A stretch of 64,000 bases of DNA from VXNE01 sp965206615 (GTDB lineage: Bacteria > Pseudomonadota > Gammaproteobacteria > Pseudomonadales > Azotimanducaceae), in the NCBI GenBank assembly GCA_965206615.1, contig CBDBKI010000005.1:3720001-3784000 (forward strand). Reading direction: 5' to 3'. Below the pieces are notes generated by a model that worked only from the letters and a program-made list of their open reading frames with translations, had not been told where the DNA came from and made no database searches. Every line of letters starts with the position of its first letter. The stretch's first letter is position 1. Of the stretch, positions 42,825 through 50,379 are shown in pieces. A program made the position numbers and the translations under genes.

Positions 42825-44270
42825 GTGCTCTCCGAAACCGATCTGCATTCCCTGCTCCACACCGTCCTGACACGAGAGATCCCCGCCTTGAGGGGCCTCG
42901 TGCGCGCCGAACGGCTGTCCGGCGGCGCCAGCCAGGAAACCTACCGACTCACCGTCGAGACCACCGCAGGACCCGGACGACTGTGCCTGCGCCGCGCCGC
43001 CGGCGGCGGCGAGGGGGTCCAGGGCGCGCCCGGACACCCCGGGCTCGCCGTCGAGGCCCGCCTCATGATGGCCGCCCGCGCCGCCGGCGTACCCGAACCC
43101 GAGGTGCACTACGTGCTCGCGGAGGACGATGGGCTCGGCCCGGGCTTCGTCATGGAGTGGCTCGACGGGGAGACGCTTGGCGCACGCATCGTACGCTCCG
43201 ACGCGCTCGCCGACGTGCGGCCCCGTCTCGCCGGGGAGTGCGGCGAGGTGCTCGCCCGCATCCACGCGATCGACCTTGCCGGAACCGGTCTCGACACCGT
43301 GCTCGAGACCATCACGCCGGAAGCGTTCGTGCACCAGATGTGGGACCGCTACCAGGAGTACGGCACGCCGCAGCCCATGATCGACTTCGCGGGGCGCTGG
43401 CTGCTCGAGCATCTGCCCCAGGATGTCGAGCCCGCGCTCGTCCACAACGACTTCCGCAACGGCAACCTGATGGTGAACGAGACCGGCATCGTCGCGGTCC
43501 TCGACTGGGAGGTCGCCCACATCGGGGACGCCATGCGCGACCTCGGCTGGATCTGCACGAACTCCTGGCGGTTCGGTGGTTCGGGTCCCGTGGGCGGCTT
43601 CGGCAGCTACGAGGACCTCTTCCGGGGCTACGAGCGTGTATCCGGACAGCCCGTCGACCGGGACCGGGTCAAGTTCTGGGAGGTATTCGGCTCGTTCTGG
43701 TGGGCAGTCGGCTGCCTGACCATGGCGGAACACTACCGCAACGGGCCCGACCCGACGGTGGAACGGCCCGGCATCGGGCGCCGCACGTCCGAGTGCCAGA
43801 TCGACTGCGTGAACCTGCTGATTCCCGGGCCCGTGCATGTGCCGGAACCGGCGCCGTTCGAGTCGCCCCTGGACATGCCGCGCACCGACGAACTCCTGGT
43901 CAGCGTGCGCGACTTCCTGCGCGCCGACGTCATGTCCGCCACCGAGGGGCGCACGCGCTTCCTGGCGCGCGTCGCGTCCAACTCCCTCGACATCGTCCTG
44001 CGCGAACTCGCCCTCGGCGCCGAACATCGGCGCGCCGAGCTGGCACGGCTTCGGGGGCTGCTCGGAGCGCCGGACGCCGACCTTGAGACATTGCGCTGGC
44101 GACTCGTCCACGGCCTGCGCGACGGCTCCGTCGATCTGTCGCTGCCAGGACTGACCGAGCACCTGCGCCAGACCGTCGCCCTGCAGGCCGCCATCGACCA
44201 GCCCCGCTACTCCGGGCTCGCGACGGCGCTCCGTTTCGGGCGCGGCGAGGACGCCGATGCGGCTCGGTGA
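42825..44270 (+). CDS. Phosphotransferase (APH/choline-kinase-like) fused to a DUF6285-like C-terminal domain
   Basis: About 481 aa. Residues 1-340 form an aminoglycoside-phosphotransferase-like kinase: GASQETYRLTVET (P-loop-like), catalytic loop LVHNDFRNGNLMV (HxDxxxxN) and metal Asp in VAVLDWEVAHIGD. Such proteins commonly sit next to acyl-CoA dehydrogenases and are thought to phosphorylate small acyl or alcohol substrates. Residues about 370-480 (RTDELLVSVRDFLRADVMSA, ARVASNSLDIVLREL) are helical and match the family usually encoded as a separate neighbour (DUF6285-like). No ribosome site decides between GTG 42825 and TTG 42819. It diverges from DUF5916 copy 2 and overlaps the next gene by 14 bp. 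Confidence 0.82.
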   Translation: MLSETDLHSLLHTVLTREIPALRGLVRAERLSGGASQETYRLTVETTAGPGRLCLRRAAGGGEGVQGAPGHPGLAVEARLMMAARAAGVPEPEVHYVLAEDDGLGPGFVMEWLDGETLGARIVRSDALADVRPRLAGECGEVLARIHAIDLAGTGLDTVLETITPEAFVHQMWDRYQEYGTPQPMIDFAGRWLLEHLPQDVEPALVHNDFRNGNLMVNETGIVAVLDWEVAHIGDAMRDLGWICTNSWRFGGSGPVGGFGSYEDLFRGYERVSGQPVDRDRVKFWEVFGSFWWAVGCLTMAEHYRNGPDPTVERPGIGRRTSECQIDCVNLLIPGPVHVPEPAPFESPLDMPRTDELLVSVRDFLRADVMSATEGRTRFLARVASNSLDIVLRELALGAEHRRAELARLRGLLGAPDADLETLRWRLVHGLRDGSVDLSLPGLTEHLRQTVALQAAIDQPRYSGLATALRFGRGEDADAAR

Positions 44271-44664
44271 GGCCCGCTTCGTGCTGCTCCACCACACGGG
44301 CTGCGCCGACGCGGCGTTCCACTATCGCATCACGGCGGACGGTCGCACGGAGTCCCTCGTCAGCGAGTCCGAACGCACCGGACGCGCGCACTGCATCGAG
44401 GTCGCCCTGGCCGGCGACTTCGAGACGGCGCCGCCTCCGGACGACCAGATCGACGCCCTGCACACCCTGCTCCTCGGCCTCAAGACGCGCTACCCGCGCA
44501 TCGCCATCGGCGGCCACCGGCAAGTGCGCGGCGAGGAGACGACATGCCCGGGACGCCGGTTTCCGCTCAAGGAACTGCTGGCGTGGGCGAAGTCGGGATT
44601 GATCTCGGAACGGGACGCGGCGCTCGAAGCGGATGTGGAGCGGCAGTACCGGCCACCCAACTGA
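44257..44664 (+). CDS. N-acetylmuramoyl-L-alanine amidase-like (Amidase_2/PGRP) protein
   Basis: A short (135 aa) amidase_2-type domain. FVLLHHTGCADAAFHYRI has the N-terminal metal His, SERTGRAHCIEVALAGDFE is the middle, and IAIGGHRQVRGEETTCPGRRF carries the second His and the Cys ligand of the zinc site. There is no signal peptide or second domain, so it may act inside the cell on recycled muropeptides. It overlaps the phosphotransferase by 14 bp, an unexpected pairing, and may be co-translated with it. Confidence 0.78.
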   Translation: MRLGEARFVLLHHTGCADAAFHYRITADGRTESLVSESERTGRAHCIEVALAGDFETAPPPDDQIDALHTLLLGLKTRYPRIAIGGHRQVRGEETTCPGRRFPLKELLAWAKSGLISERDAALEADVERQYRPPN

Positions 44665-44676
44665 CGCGTCGGCGCC

Positions 44677-45060
44677 TCAGGTCGCCGGCGGCCCTGCCAC
44701 GAAGCGCCGCTCGACGAACCGCCAACGGCCGTGCAGGCGCCGCAACGTGTCGGTCCGTCTGCCCGCATGCAGCACACGGTTCATGTCCAGCACGGCGGCG
44801 TCCGATCGCATGACGACCGCGTCGTCCACAACCTCCAGGACGAAGTTCCCTGCCCAGTGACGTTGCGTGTTCGGCGGGATTCCGTCGATCATGGCCGCCA
44901 GCGCCGTGCGCCCACGGATTTCCTCGCCCCCTTCCGGGAGGAAAACGCCATCCTCGGCGAACGTGGCCGCCCATCCCTCGCCGTCGCGCACATGCATGGC
45001 GTGGTTGGCCCGCGCAACGAGGTCGAACAGCGCCAGGCGATCGTCGGGCGTCAGCGTCAT
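44677..45060 (-). CDS. SnoaL-like (NTF2-fold) protein
   Basis: A 127-aa alpha+beta barrel protein. LALFDLVARANHAMHVRDGEGWAATFA is the N-terminal helix pair, EDGVFLPEGGEEIRGRTAL the first strand, and WRFVERRFVAG the last strand. NTF2-fold members are isomerases, dehydratases or dehydrochlorinases, or non-catalytic binders; a His in NTQRHWAGN and Asp near DAAVLDM may form an active pair. It lies about 50 bp downstream of a related double-domain protein in the same direction, so this is a paralogous pair. Confidence 0.78.
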   Translation of the reverse strand: MTLTPDDRLALFDLVARANHAMHVRDGEGWAATFAEDGVFLPEGGEEIRGRTALAAMIDGIPPNTQRHWAGNFVLEVVDDAVVMRSDAAVLDMNRVLHAGRRTDTLRRLHGRWRFVERRFVAGPPAT

Positions 45061-45112
45061 GGCCGCAAACCCTGTCGACGCCCCTCAGGGCTGCGCGAGA
45101 TGAGGGCCACGG

Positions 45113-45958
45113 TCAGCCGCTGCCGCCGGGCGGCGCGTCGATCGTCCGGTGCCGGCGGGCGAGCCGCCACGCGCCGTCGACCTTGTGCCAGACATCGTCG
45201 TACAGCCCCGAATCGACGAAGGCCGTACCCCGGACGATCGCGACATACATGCGGGCGGTAGCCGATTCGTCGGTGCCGGCGAGGACGTGGTTCGTCGTCC
45301 AGTGGCGGCCCGCGGCAGCCGGCAGTTCCCGTACGCTCCGGGCCAGCGCCTCGTGCCCGACGACCTCGGGGCCGCCGTCGACTCGATAGCAGCCATCGCC
45401 GGTAAACGCGGACGCCCAACCCACGGCGTCGCGGCGGTCCAGCGCATCGTCGATCCGGGCCACCAACTCCAGGATCTCGAGCCGGTCCTGCGCGGTCAGC
45501 ACCCCGGGTGCCGCGGGCGGGGCCGGCCAGGCGGCGCCGTCCCCCGTATACCGCTTCTCGGCGATCTTCCAGCGCCCGTCCAGTTGCTTCGAAAGAACGC
45601 TCTCGTACCGACCGGTGGCGGCGACCGAGTTCCCGGCGGGGACCGCCGCGAACGACACCACCACACGGGCTTCGCTGGCGTGTCCCTCGATCGCGATGTT
45701 GTTCACCCAGTGCCTGGGCTTGTTCGGCATCGCGCCGATCTGCGCGATGGCGTCCCGGCCGCGCGCCTGGAACGCGCCCACCACTTCGAGCAGTGCGTCC
45801 TCGGTGTACTCCGCCGCGGTGGCGGCGCCGTCGCCGGCGTCGGTGGCGTGGCAGTACCGCGCGATCGTTGCCGCGATTTCCAGGCGGTCGGCCGCGCTGA
45901 GCGGTCTGCCGCCGGGCGGATAGGGTTTCACGGTGTCGGCCTCCGGTTTCCCGGACAC
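45113..45958 (-). CDS. Tandem double SnoaL-like (NTF2-fold) protein
   Basis: A 281-aa protein made of two SnoaL-like units: residues about 20-140 (LEIAATIARYCHATDAGDGA, HWVNNIAIEGH, WKIAEKRYTGDG) and about 155-275 (RLEILELVARIDDALDRRDA, HWTTNHVLAG, WRLARRHRTIDAP). The second unit resembles the single-domain neighbour at 44677. The gene therefore arose by internal duplication and is the upstream part of a two-gene cluster. Likely a dimer-in-one-chain; substrate unknown. Confidence 0.78.
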   Translation of the reverse strand: MSGKPEADTVKPYPPGGRPLSAADRLEIAATIARYCHATDAGDGAATAAEYTEDALLEVVGAFQARGRDAIAQIGAMPNKPRHWVNNIAIEGHASEARVVVSFAAVPAGNSVAATGRYESVLSKQLDGRWKIAEKRYTGDGAAWPAPPAAPGVLTAQDRLEILELVARIDDALDRRDAVGWASAFTGDGCYRVDGGPEVVGHEALARSVRELPAAAGRHWTTNHVLAGTDESATARMYVAIVRGTAFVDSGLYDDVWHKVDGAWRLARRHRTIDAPPGGSG

Positions 45959-46024
45959 ATCCTAACGCCTGCGGCCCCGGCAGGGATGCCGCTGCGACGA
46001 CACACATCCCCACCCGGCCCGCGT

Positions 46025-47215
46025 TCAGGCCGTAGCCGCGTACACCTGCCGCTTGTACTCGTGGCTGAACGGGTGCCAGAACCCGGGCAGGCGCTGCGTG
46101 AAGACGATGGCGGCGATGTTCGCGGCCGGGGACATCCAGCTATGCGTACCCGCCATGCCGCCCCAGTGGTACTCGCCGATCGCCGCATCGGGCTCGCCGG
46201 CGGCCGGAGCGGTCTTGATGGCGAATCCCAGGCCGAAGACCGTGTCCGGCATGTGCCAGAACGGGAACTGCACGCCCGCACCTTCCGGAAGCTGGTTCGT
46301 GCGCATGAGTTCGAGCGTGCCGGTGTCGAGTATTCGCGTCCCCTCCAGTGCGCCGCCGCCGACGATCATGCGGATAAACCGCGTGTAGTCGAGGATGGTC
46401 GAGACCAGCCCGCCCCCACCCGAGAGGAAGGACTTCGGTGCGAGATAGCTGCCGAGCAGCGTGTCCGGCGCGGCATCGAGCCCGGGCACCATCGGGTCCA
46501 TCTGGTCCCGGGCGGCGTAGTTGACGCAGAACCGGTCGTGCTTCGACGCCGGCACGTGGAAGTCCGTGTCGACCATGCCGAGCGGCTCGAAGATGCGCCG
46601 CGCCAGATACCGGTCGAAACGCTCGCCGGACAGCACTTCGACCAGTCGCGCCAGGACGTCCGTCGCGACGCTGTACTGGAAGCGCGTCCCGGGGCGGTTG
46701 GCGAGCGGGATGGCCGCCAGCCCCTCGACGAGCTGCTCGAGTGTCGAGTCCGGCCTCGACAGGTTCCGCTCCGTGTACACGGCGTCAACGGGAGACTCGA
46801 GGAGGAAGCCGTAGGAGAAACCGGCGCTGTGGCTCATGAGCTGCCGGACCGTCGGCGGGGTGTCGAGCGGCTCCGCATCCGCGGCGTCCGTCGCCCCCTC
46901 GCGCAGGACCCGCAAGCCACGCAACGGCGGCAAGTGCTTCTCGACCGGATCGTCGAGGGTGAAGCGGCCTTCCTCCCAGAGCGTCATCGCCGCCACGGAG
47001 GTGACGAGCTTGGTGTTCGAGTAGATGCGGAAGATGGAGTCCGCCGCGATCGGGACCCCCGCCTCCCGGTCCTGGTATCCCCACAGGTGGAAGTCCACGG
47101 GCTCGCCGCCCTCGAGGACCACCGACGACGCCATCGCGAGGAAGTCGTCGTCCAGGTATTTCTGCACCGCCTCGTGCATGGGTCCGAAATCGTAGTCGCC
47201 ACCCCTCGTTTCCAC
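46025..47215 (-). CDS. Class C beta-lactamase-fold serine hydrolase (esterase EstB-like)
   Basis: A 396-aa penicillin-binding-like hydrolase. SxxK nucleophile motif FRIYSNTKLVTSVAAMTL, YxN-like motif FQYSVATDVLARL and the third motif region EYHWGGMAGTH (HxG-like) are seen. There is no signal peptide, so it is likely a cytoplasmic esterase rather than a beta-lactamase. The GTG start at 47215 is behind GGAGGGAGGAG. It is flanked by an acyl-CoA dehydrogenase transcribed in the same direction. Confidence 0.85.
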   Translation of the reverse strand: METRGGDYDFGPMHEAVQKYLDDDFLAMASSVVLEGGEPVDFHLWGYQDREAGVPIAADSIFRIYSNTKLVTSVAAMTLWEEGRFTLDDPVEKHLPPLRGLRVLREGATDAADAEPLDTPPTVRQLMSHSAGFSYGFLLESPVDAVYTERNLSRPDSTLEQLVEGLAAIPLANRPGTRFQYSVATDVLARLVEVLSGERFDRYLARRIFEPLGMVDTDFHVPASKHDRFCVNYAARDQMDPMVPGLDAAPDTLLGSYLAPKSFLSGGGGLVSTILDYTRFIRMIVGGGALEGTRILDTGTLELMRTNQLPEGAGVQFPFWHMPDTVFGLGFAIKTAPAAGEPDAAIGEYHWGGMAGTHSWMSPAANIAAIVFTQRLPGFWHPFSHEYKRQVYAATA

Positions 47216-47298
47216 GGTCTCCTCCCTCCGTTCGTCTGCGTCAGATGCAGAGACGGCCCGCGAGGGGCCGTCCTGCCGTCCGACTTCCGACGCTGCCG

Positions 47299-48564
47299 TC
47301 AGGCCTCGCCCTGGTACTTGCGGAGTTCCGCACGACCCACGACGAAGTGGTGCACCTCGTCCGGCCCGTCCGCGATGCGCAGCGTCCGCTGGCCGGTGTA
47401 CATCCGCGCGAGCGGCGTCCACTGGGACACGCCCGACGCGCCGTGCATCTGGATCGCCTGGTCGATGATCTGGCACACGCGTTCCGGCACCATCGCCTTG
47501 ACCATGTGCACCCAGATACGCGCTTCGCGGTTGCCGAGCACGTCCATCGCCTTGGCCGCCTTCAGCACCATCATGCGCATCGCTTCGATGTCGATGCGGG
47601 CGCGGGAGATGACCTCGACGTTCTTGCCGAGCTGCGCGATCGGTCGGCCGAAGGCTTCCCGCGACAGGCCGCGGCGGACCATCAGGTCGAGCGCGCGTTC
47701 CGCTTGGCCGATGGAGCGCATGCAGTGGTGGATGCGGCCCGGGCCGAGGCGGCCCTGGGAGATCTCGAAGCCGCGGCCCTCACCGAGGAGGATGTTCTCC
47801 TTCGGCACGCGCGCGTCGTTGAACTTGAGATGCATGTGGCCGTGGGGGGCGTCGTCGTGGCCGAACACTTCCATCGGCTCGATGATCTCGACGCCGGGGT
47901 TGTCGATGGGCACGAGAATCTGCGACTGCTGCCGATGCGGCGCCGCCGTCGGATCCGTCTGCACCATCGTGATCATCACCTTGCAGCGGCTGTCGCCGGC
48001 GCCGGAGATGTAGAACTTCTCGCCGGTGATCACCCACTCGTCGCCGTCGAGGCGCGCCTGCGTGGCGATCTGCTTGGCGTCGGACGAGGCGAGGTTCGGC
48101 TCGGTCATCGCGTAGGCGGAACGGATCTCGCCGTTCAGGAGCGGCTTGAGCCACTTTTCCTTCTGCGCTTCGCTGCCGTAGCGTTCGAGCACTTCCATGT
48201 TGCCGGTGTCCGGCGCGCTGCAGTTCAGGCACTCGGACGCGATGGGGTTCTTGCCCAGTTGCGCCGCGATGTAGGCGTAATCGAGGTTCTTGAGCCCCTC
48301 GCCCGTGTCCGCATCCGGCAGGAAGAAGTTCCACAGGCCGTTGGACTTCGCCTTGTTCTTCAGCCCGCCGAGGATCGTTTCCTGGCGCGGCGAAAGGCTC
48401 CAGCGGTCGCCGTGCTCGCCGGCGGCCTCGAAGTATTCCTCGGTGCGGGGCTCGACATCCTGGGCGATGAACTTCGTCACCGCGTCGAGCAGGGGTTGGG
48501 CTTGGTCGCCCATGGTCAGGTTATTCAGATCAGCTTCGACATCCGAGACCGCCGCTTCGGCCAT
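47299..48564 (-). CDS. Acyl-CoA dehydrogenase
   Basis: A 421-aa FAD enzyme for alpha,beta-dehydrogenation of acyl-CoA. AYAMTEPNLASSDAKQI and WVITGEKFYISGAGDS are the FAD/substrate motifs; QIIDQAIQMHGASGVSQWTPLARMYTGQR is the C-terminal helix. The catalytic base is not at the common Glu position in this subgroup and cannot be named with certainty. ATG 48564 sits behind GGGAGGAAGC. It follows the family layout of ACAD11-like, phosphotransferase-associated dehydrogenases; a phosphotransferase lies 4 kb away at 42825. Probable co-operon with the esterase. Confidence 0.9.
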   Translation of the reverse strand: MAEAAVSDVEADLNNLTMGDQAQPLLDAVTKFIAQDVEPRTEEYFEAAGEHGDRWSLSPRQETILGGLKNKAKSNGLWNFFLPDADTGEGLKNLDYAYIAAQLGKNPIASECLNCSAPDTGNMEVLERYGSEAQKEKWLKPLLNGEIRSAYAMTEPNLASSDAKQIATQARLDGDEWVITGEKFYISGAGDSRCKVMITMVQTDPTAAPHRQQSQILVPIDNPGVEIIEPMEVFGHDDAPHGHMHLKFNDARVPKENILLGEGRGFEISQGRLGPGRIHHCMRSIGQAERALDLMVRRGLSREAFGRPIAQLGKNVEVISRARIDIEAMRMMVLKAAKAMDVLGNREARIWVHMVKAMVPERVCQIIDQAIQMHGASGVSQWTPLARMYTGQRTLRIADGPDEVHHFVVGRAELRKYQGEA

Positions 48565-48694
48565 TGCTTCCTCCCGTCGTGAGTCCAGGCTCAAAAGCGG
48601 CGTATTCTACAGGCAATCGCCGATCCTACGGCCTTGCGCTGTCGCCGCTGGGCACAGCGATGGCTCGACCAGCCAGAAACAACCGGTGAGTCAG

Positions 48695-48838
48695 ATGCCC
48701 AGAATGACCGCAACAGAGGCCAAGGCCCACCTGTTCCAACTCCTGAGGGCCGCGGAACAGGGGGAGCGACTTGCCGGCCACCGAGCGCCAGAACGCCTGC
48801 TCTACAGGCGCCCTACAGCACTACCGTTCGAAACGTGA
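48695..48838 (+). pseudogene. Phd/YefM-type antitoxin, truncated
   Basis: ATG 48695 encodes MPRMTATEAKAHLFQLLRAA, the classic opening of prevent-host-death antitoxins (MxxTEAKxxL), continuing EQGERL. The expected next part (VITRHGKPVA-type) is replaced by unrelated residues (AGHRAPERLLYRRP), and the frame ends at 48838 inside the 3' end of alkB on the other strand. No toxin gene is nearby. A relic of a TA module. Confidence 0.6.
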
Positions 48839-49460
48839 CGGAGACACGGCGCCCTCGGGGTCTCCACCCGCCCTGCTGAAGGCGTTCACGCCTACGCTTG
48901 GCGATGCCATGCAACCACCGGTACCTGGCATCACCGCTCAGGATCAGCGCCGATCCCGGGGCCAAAGTCATGCCCTGGGTTTGCGACCGGTCTGCGCCGA
49001 GCGGACGGAAATCCATCTGCCAGGCATCACCCAGACTGACAGTCGCGACGGTTTCGCCAAAGCATCGCCGGTCGACGTGCATGGCAATGCCTTGACCCGG
49101 CAAATACTGATTTACGATTGCCTGGTCCGGGACCCGGTCGAAGGAGTCCGCCTCCCGATACAGTCGCTGGGCGAGATCGTCCAGCCAGGCTGGCAGCGAG
49201 CCGATGCGCATGTCCGCGGTGACAACTCTCGAGCGGTAGTCGTAGCGCCACCCATAGTGCTGGACCGCCCGTTCCAGGGTAGACATCCAGTCCGACCGAT
49301 CGATCGTGTCGAGCGTCCGTTGCTGCTGGACGGGGCTCAGGAAGTCCGGGACATACATTAGTCCTGGGATCCCCGATGCGGCAGCCAGATCGAGGCCATC
49401 GCCCCGCCCAATGGTCACGCCCCGCGCATCGCCGAAGTCCAACGACGGCTGCTCGCTCAT
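48813..49460 (-). CDS. AlkB-type 2-oxoglutarate/Fe(II) dioxygenase
   Basis: A 215-aa dioxygenase likely repairing alkylated nucleic acid bases. The iron-binding HxD is in GIAMHVDRRCF, the second His in YRWLHGIAKRRRERLQQGG, and the 2-oxoglutarate Arg in RRVSVTFRT. The N-terminal nucleotide-recognition lid region ERAVQHYGWRYDYRSRVVTA is present. Codon use is a little more A/T-tolerant than the surroundings. Its ATG overlaps a small upstream frame (ATGA at 49460-49457), suggesting coupled translation. Confidence 0.85.
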   Translation of the reverse strand: MSEQPSLDFGDARGVTIGRGDGLDLAAASGIPGLMYVPDFLSPVQQQRTLDTIDRSDWMSTLERAVQHYGWRYDYRSRVVTADMRIGSLPAWLDDLAQRLYREADSFDRVPDQAIVNQYLPGQGIAMHVDRRCFGETVATVSLGDAWQMDFRPLGADRSQTQGMTLAPGSALILSGDARYRWLHGIAKRRRERLQQGGWRPRGRRVSVTFRTVVL

Positions 49461-49651
49461 TGCCGCCGCCAGGGCCCGGATACGGGTTCCACCGTTGCCA
49501 CGCGCCCGGACCGAGCTTCGTGTCTCACGGTGACCCGACTGTCTGCCATCCGCAAGACCAACTCGCCCGACGCGGAGTCAAACTTTTTCTTCCTGTCGCC
49601 GTGACCACGGAGGGCAAAGGGCTGTCGCTCGACCTGCTCGGCTATGACCAT
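49457..49651 (-). CDS. Small hypothetical protein upstream of alkB
   Basis: A 64-aa frame ending in an ATGA overlap with alkB. The C-terminal two-thirds (FDSASGELVLRMADSRVTVRH) looks like a beta-rich unit and has G/C-favouring third positions, which argues for a real gene. The N-terminal start is not fixed by a ribosome site. I recognise no family; it may be a fragment. Confidence 0.3.
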   Translation of the reverse strand: MVIAEQVERQPFALRGHGDRKKKFDSASGELVLRMADSRVTVRHEARSGRVATVEPVSGPWRRQ

Positions 49652-49962
49652 GCCCCCGAAATGGCCAGACTGGCCAGGCGCATCTGGTCGTGACGCGTGT
49701 ACCTGCGTTACGCGTGTACCGTTTCGGTGTTCGCTCCATGGCCGGTACGTCGGCCTCCGGGTCAGAAGTTCGTCAGTTCATGGATCATCATACTCGAACC
49801 GATACGGCCGAACGTGCCGAGCCTGCATGCCGCGCCCGGCGGTTCGCGCGGCGGACGCAGCCCGGTAGTGGCCCTTGATCACTACCCGCGGCGGGTGCCG
49901 GTTGACCAAAACCCCGCCCCTCGCATTCAATGCAACCTTTGTGCCCAGCGGATGGAGTTCGC
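49652..49962. other. Intergenic stretch with no identified gene
   Basis: Upstream of the DUF35/thiolase operon. Short frames exist on both strands but none shows a domain or ribosome site. A good ribosome site (GGAG before 49963) marks the end of the gap, so the operon promoter is probably within it. Confidence 0.5.
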
Positions 49963-50379
49963 ATGAAACAGGGCGTCGAGCCCGACGCGCTGACGCGGCC
50001 GTTCTGGGAAGCGGCGAACGAGCAGCGCCTGGTCATCCAGCACTGCGCGGCCTGCGACCGCCTGCAGCACCCGCCGGGACGCCGCTGCCACCAGTGCGGT
50101 GGGGATGCGGCTCTCGGATGGCGCGAGATGAGCGGGCGCGCGACGATCTACAACTACTGCGTCGTGCACGACACGCCCGTCCGGGTCCTGCAGGAAGAGC
50201 AGCCCTTCAACGTCGCCGTGGTCATGCTGGACGAGGACCCGGGCATCCAGATGTACGCGCACCTCCCCGGGACCCCCGTCGACGAAGTGCCCGTGGGCGC
50301 CCCCGTGGAGGTCATCTTCGAAGCCACCGCCAACGGTCAACTCGTGCCCGAGTGGCAGGTCGTGGGAGGCGCGCGATGA
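49963..50379 (+). CDS. Zn-ribbon/OB-fold (DUF35) protein, partner of the following thiolase
   Basis: A 138-aa protein with the N-terminal Zn-ribbon (QHCAACDRLQHPPGRRCHQCGG, two CxxC pairs) and a C-terminal OB-fold. ATG 49963 has GGAG upstream. DUF35 proteins bind acyl-CoA and form complexes with thiolase-like proteins, as in Ltp2/ChsH2 of steroid side-chain catabolism. The stop overlaps the thiolase ATG (ATGA at 50376), so the two are translationally coupled. Confidence 0.87.
   Translation: MKQGVEPDALTRPFWEAANEQRLVIQHCAACDRLQHPPGRRCHQCGGDAALGWREMSGRATIYNYCVVHDTPVRVLQEEQPFNVAVVMLDEDPGIQMYAHLPGTPVDEVPVGAPVEVIFEATANGQLVPEWQVVGGAR

Noticed and set aside
46025..47215. Antibiotic-resistance beta-lactamase
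   Set aside because: No signal peptide and an esterase-like context; the SxxK fold is shared with many non-lactamase esterases.
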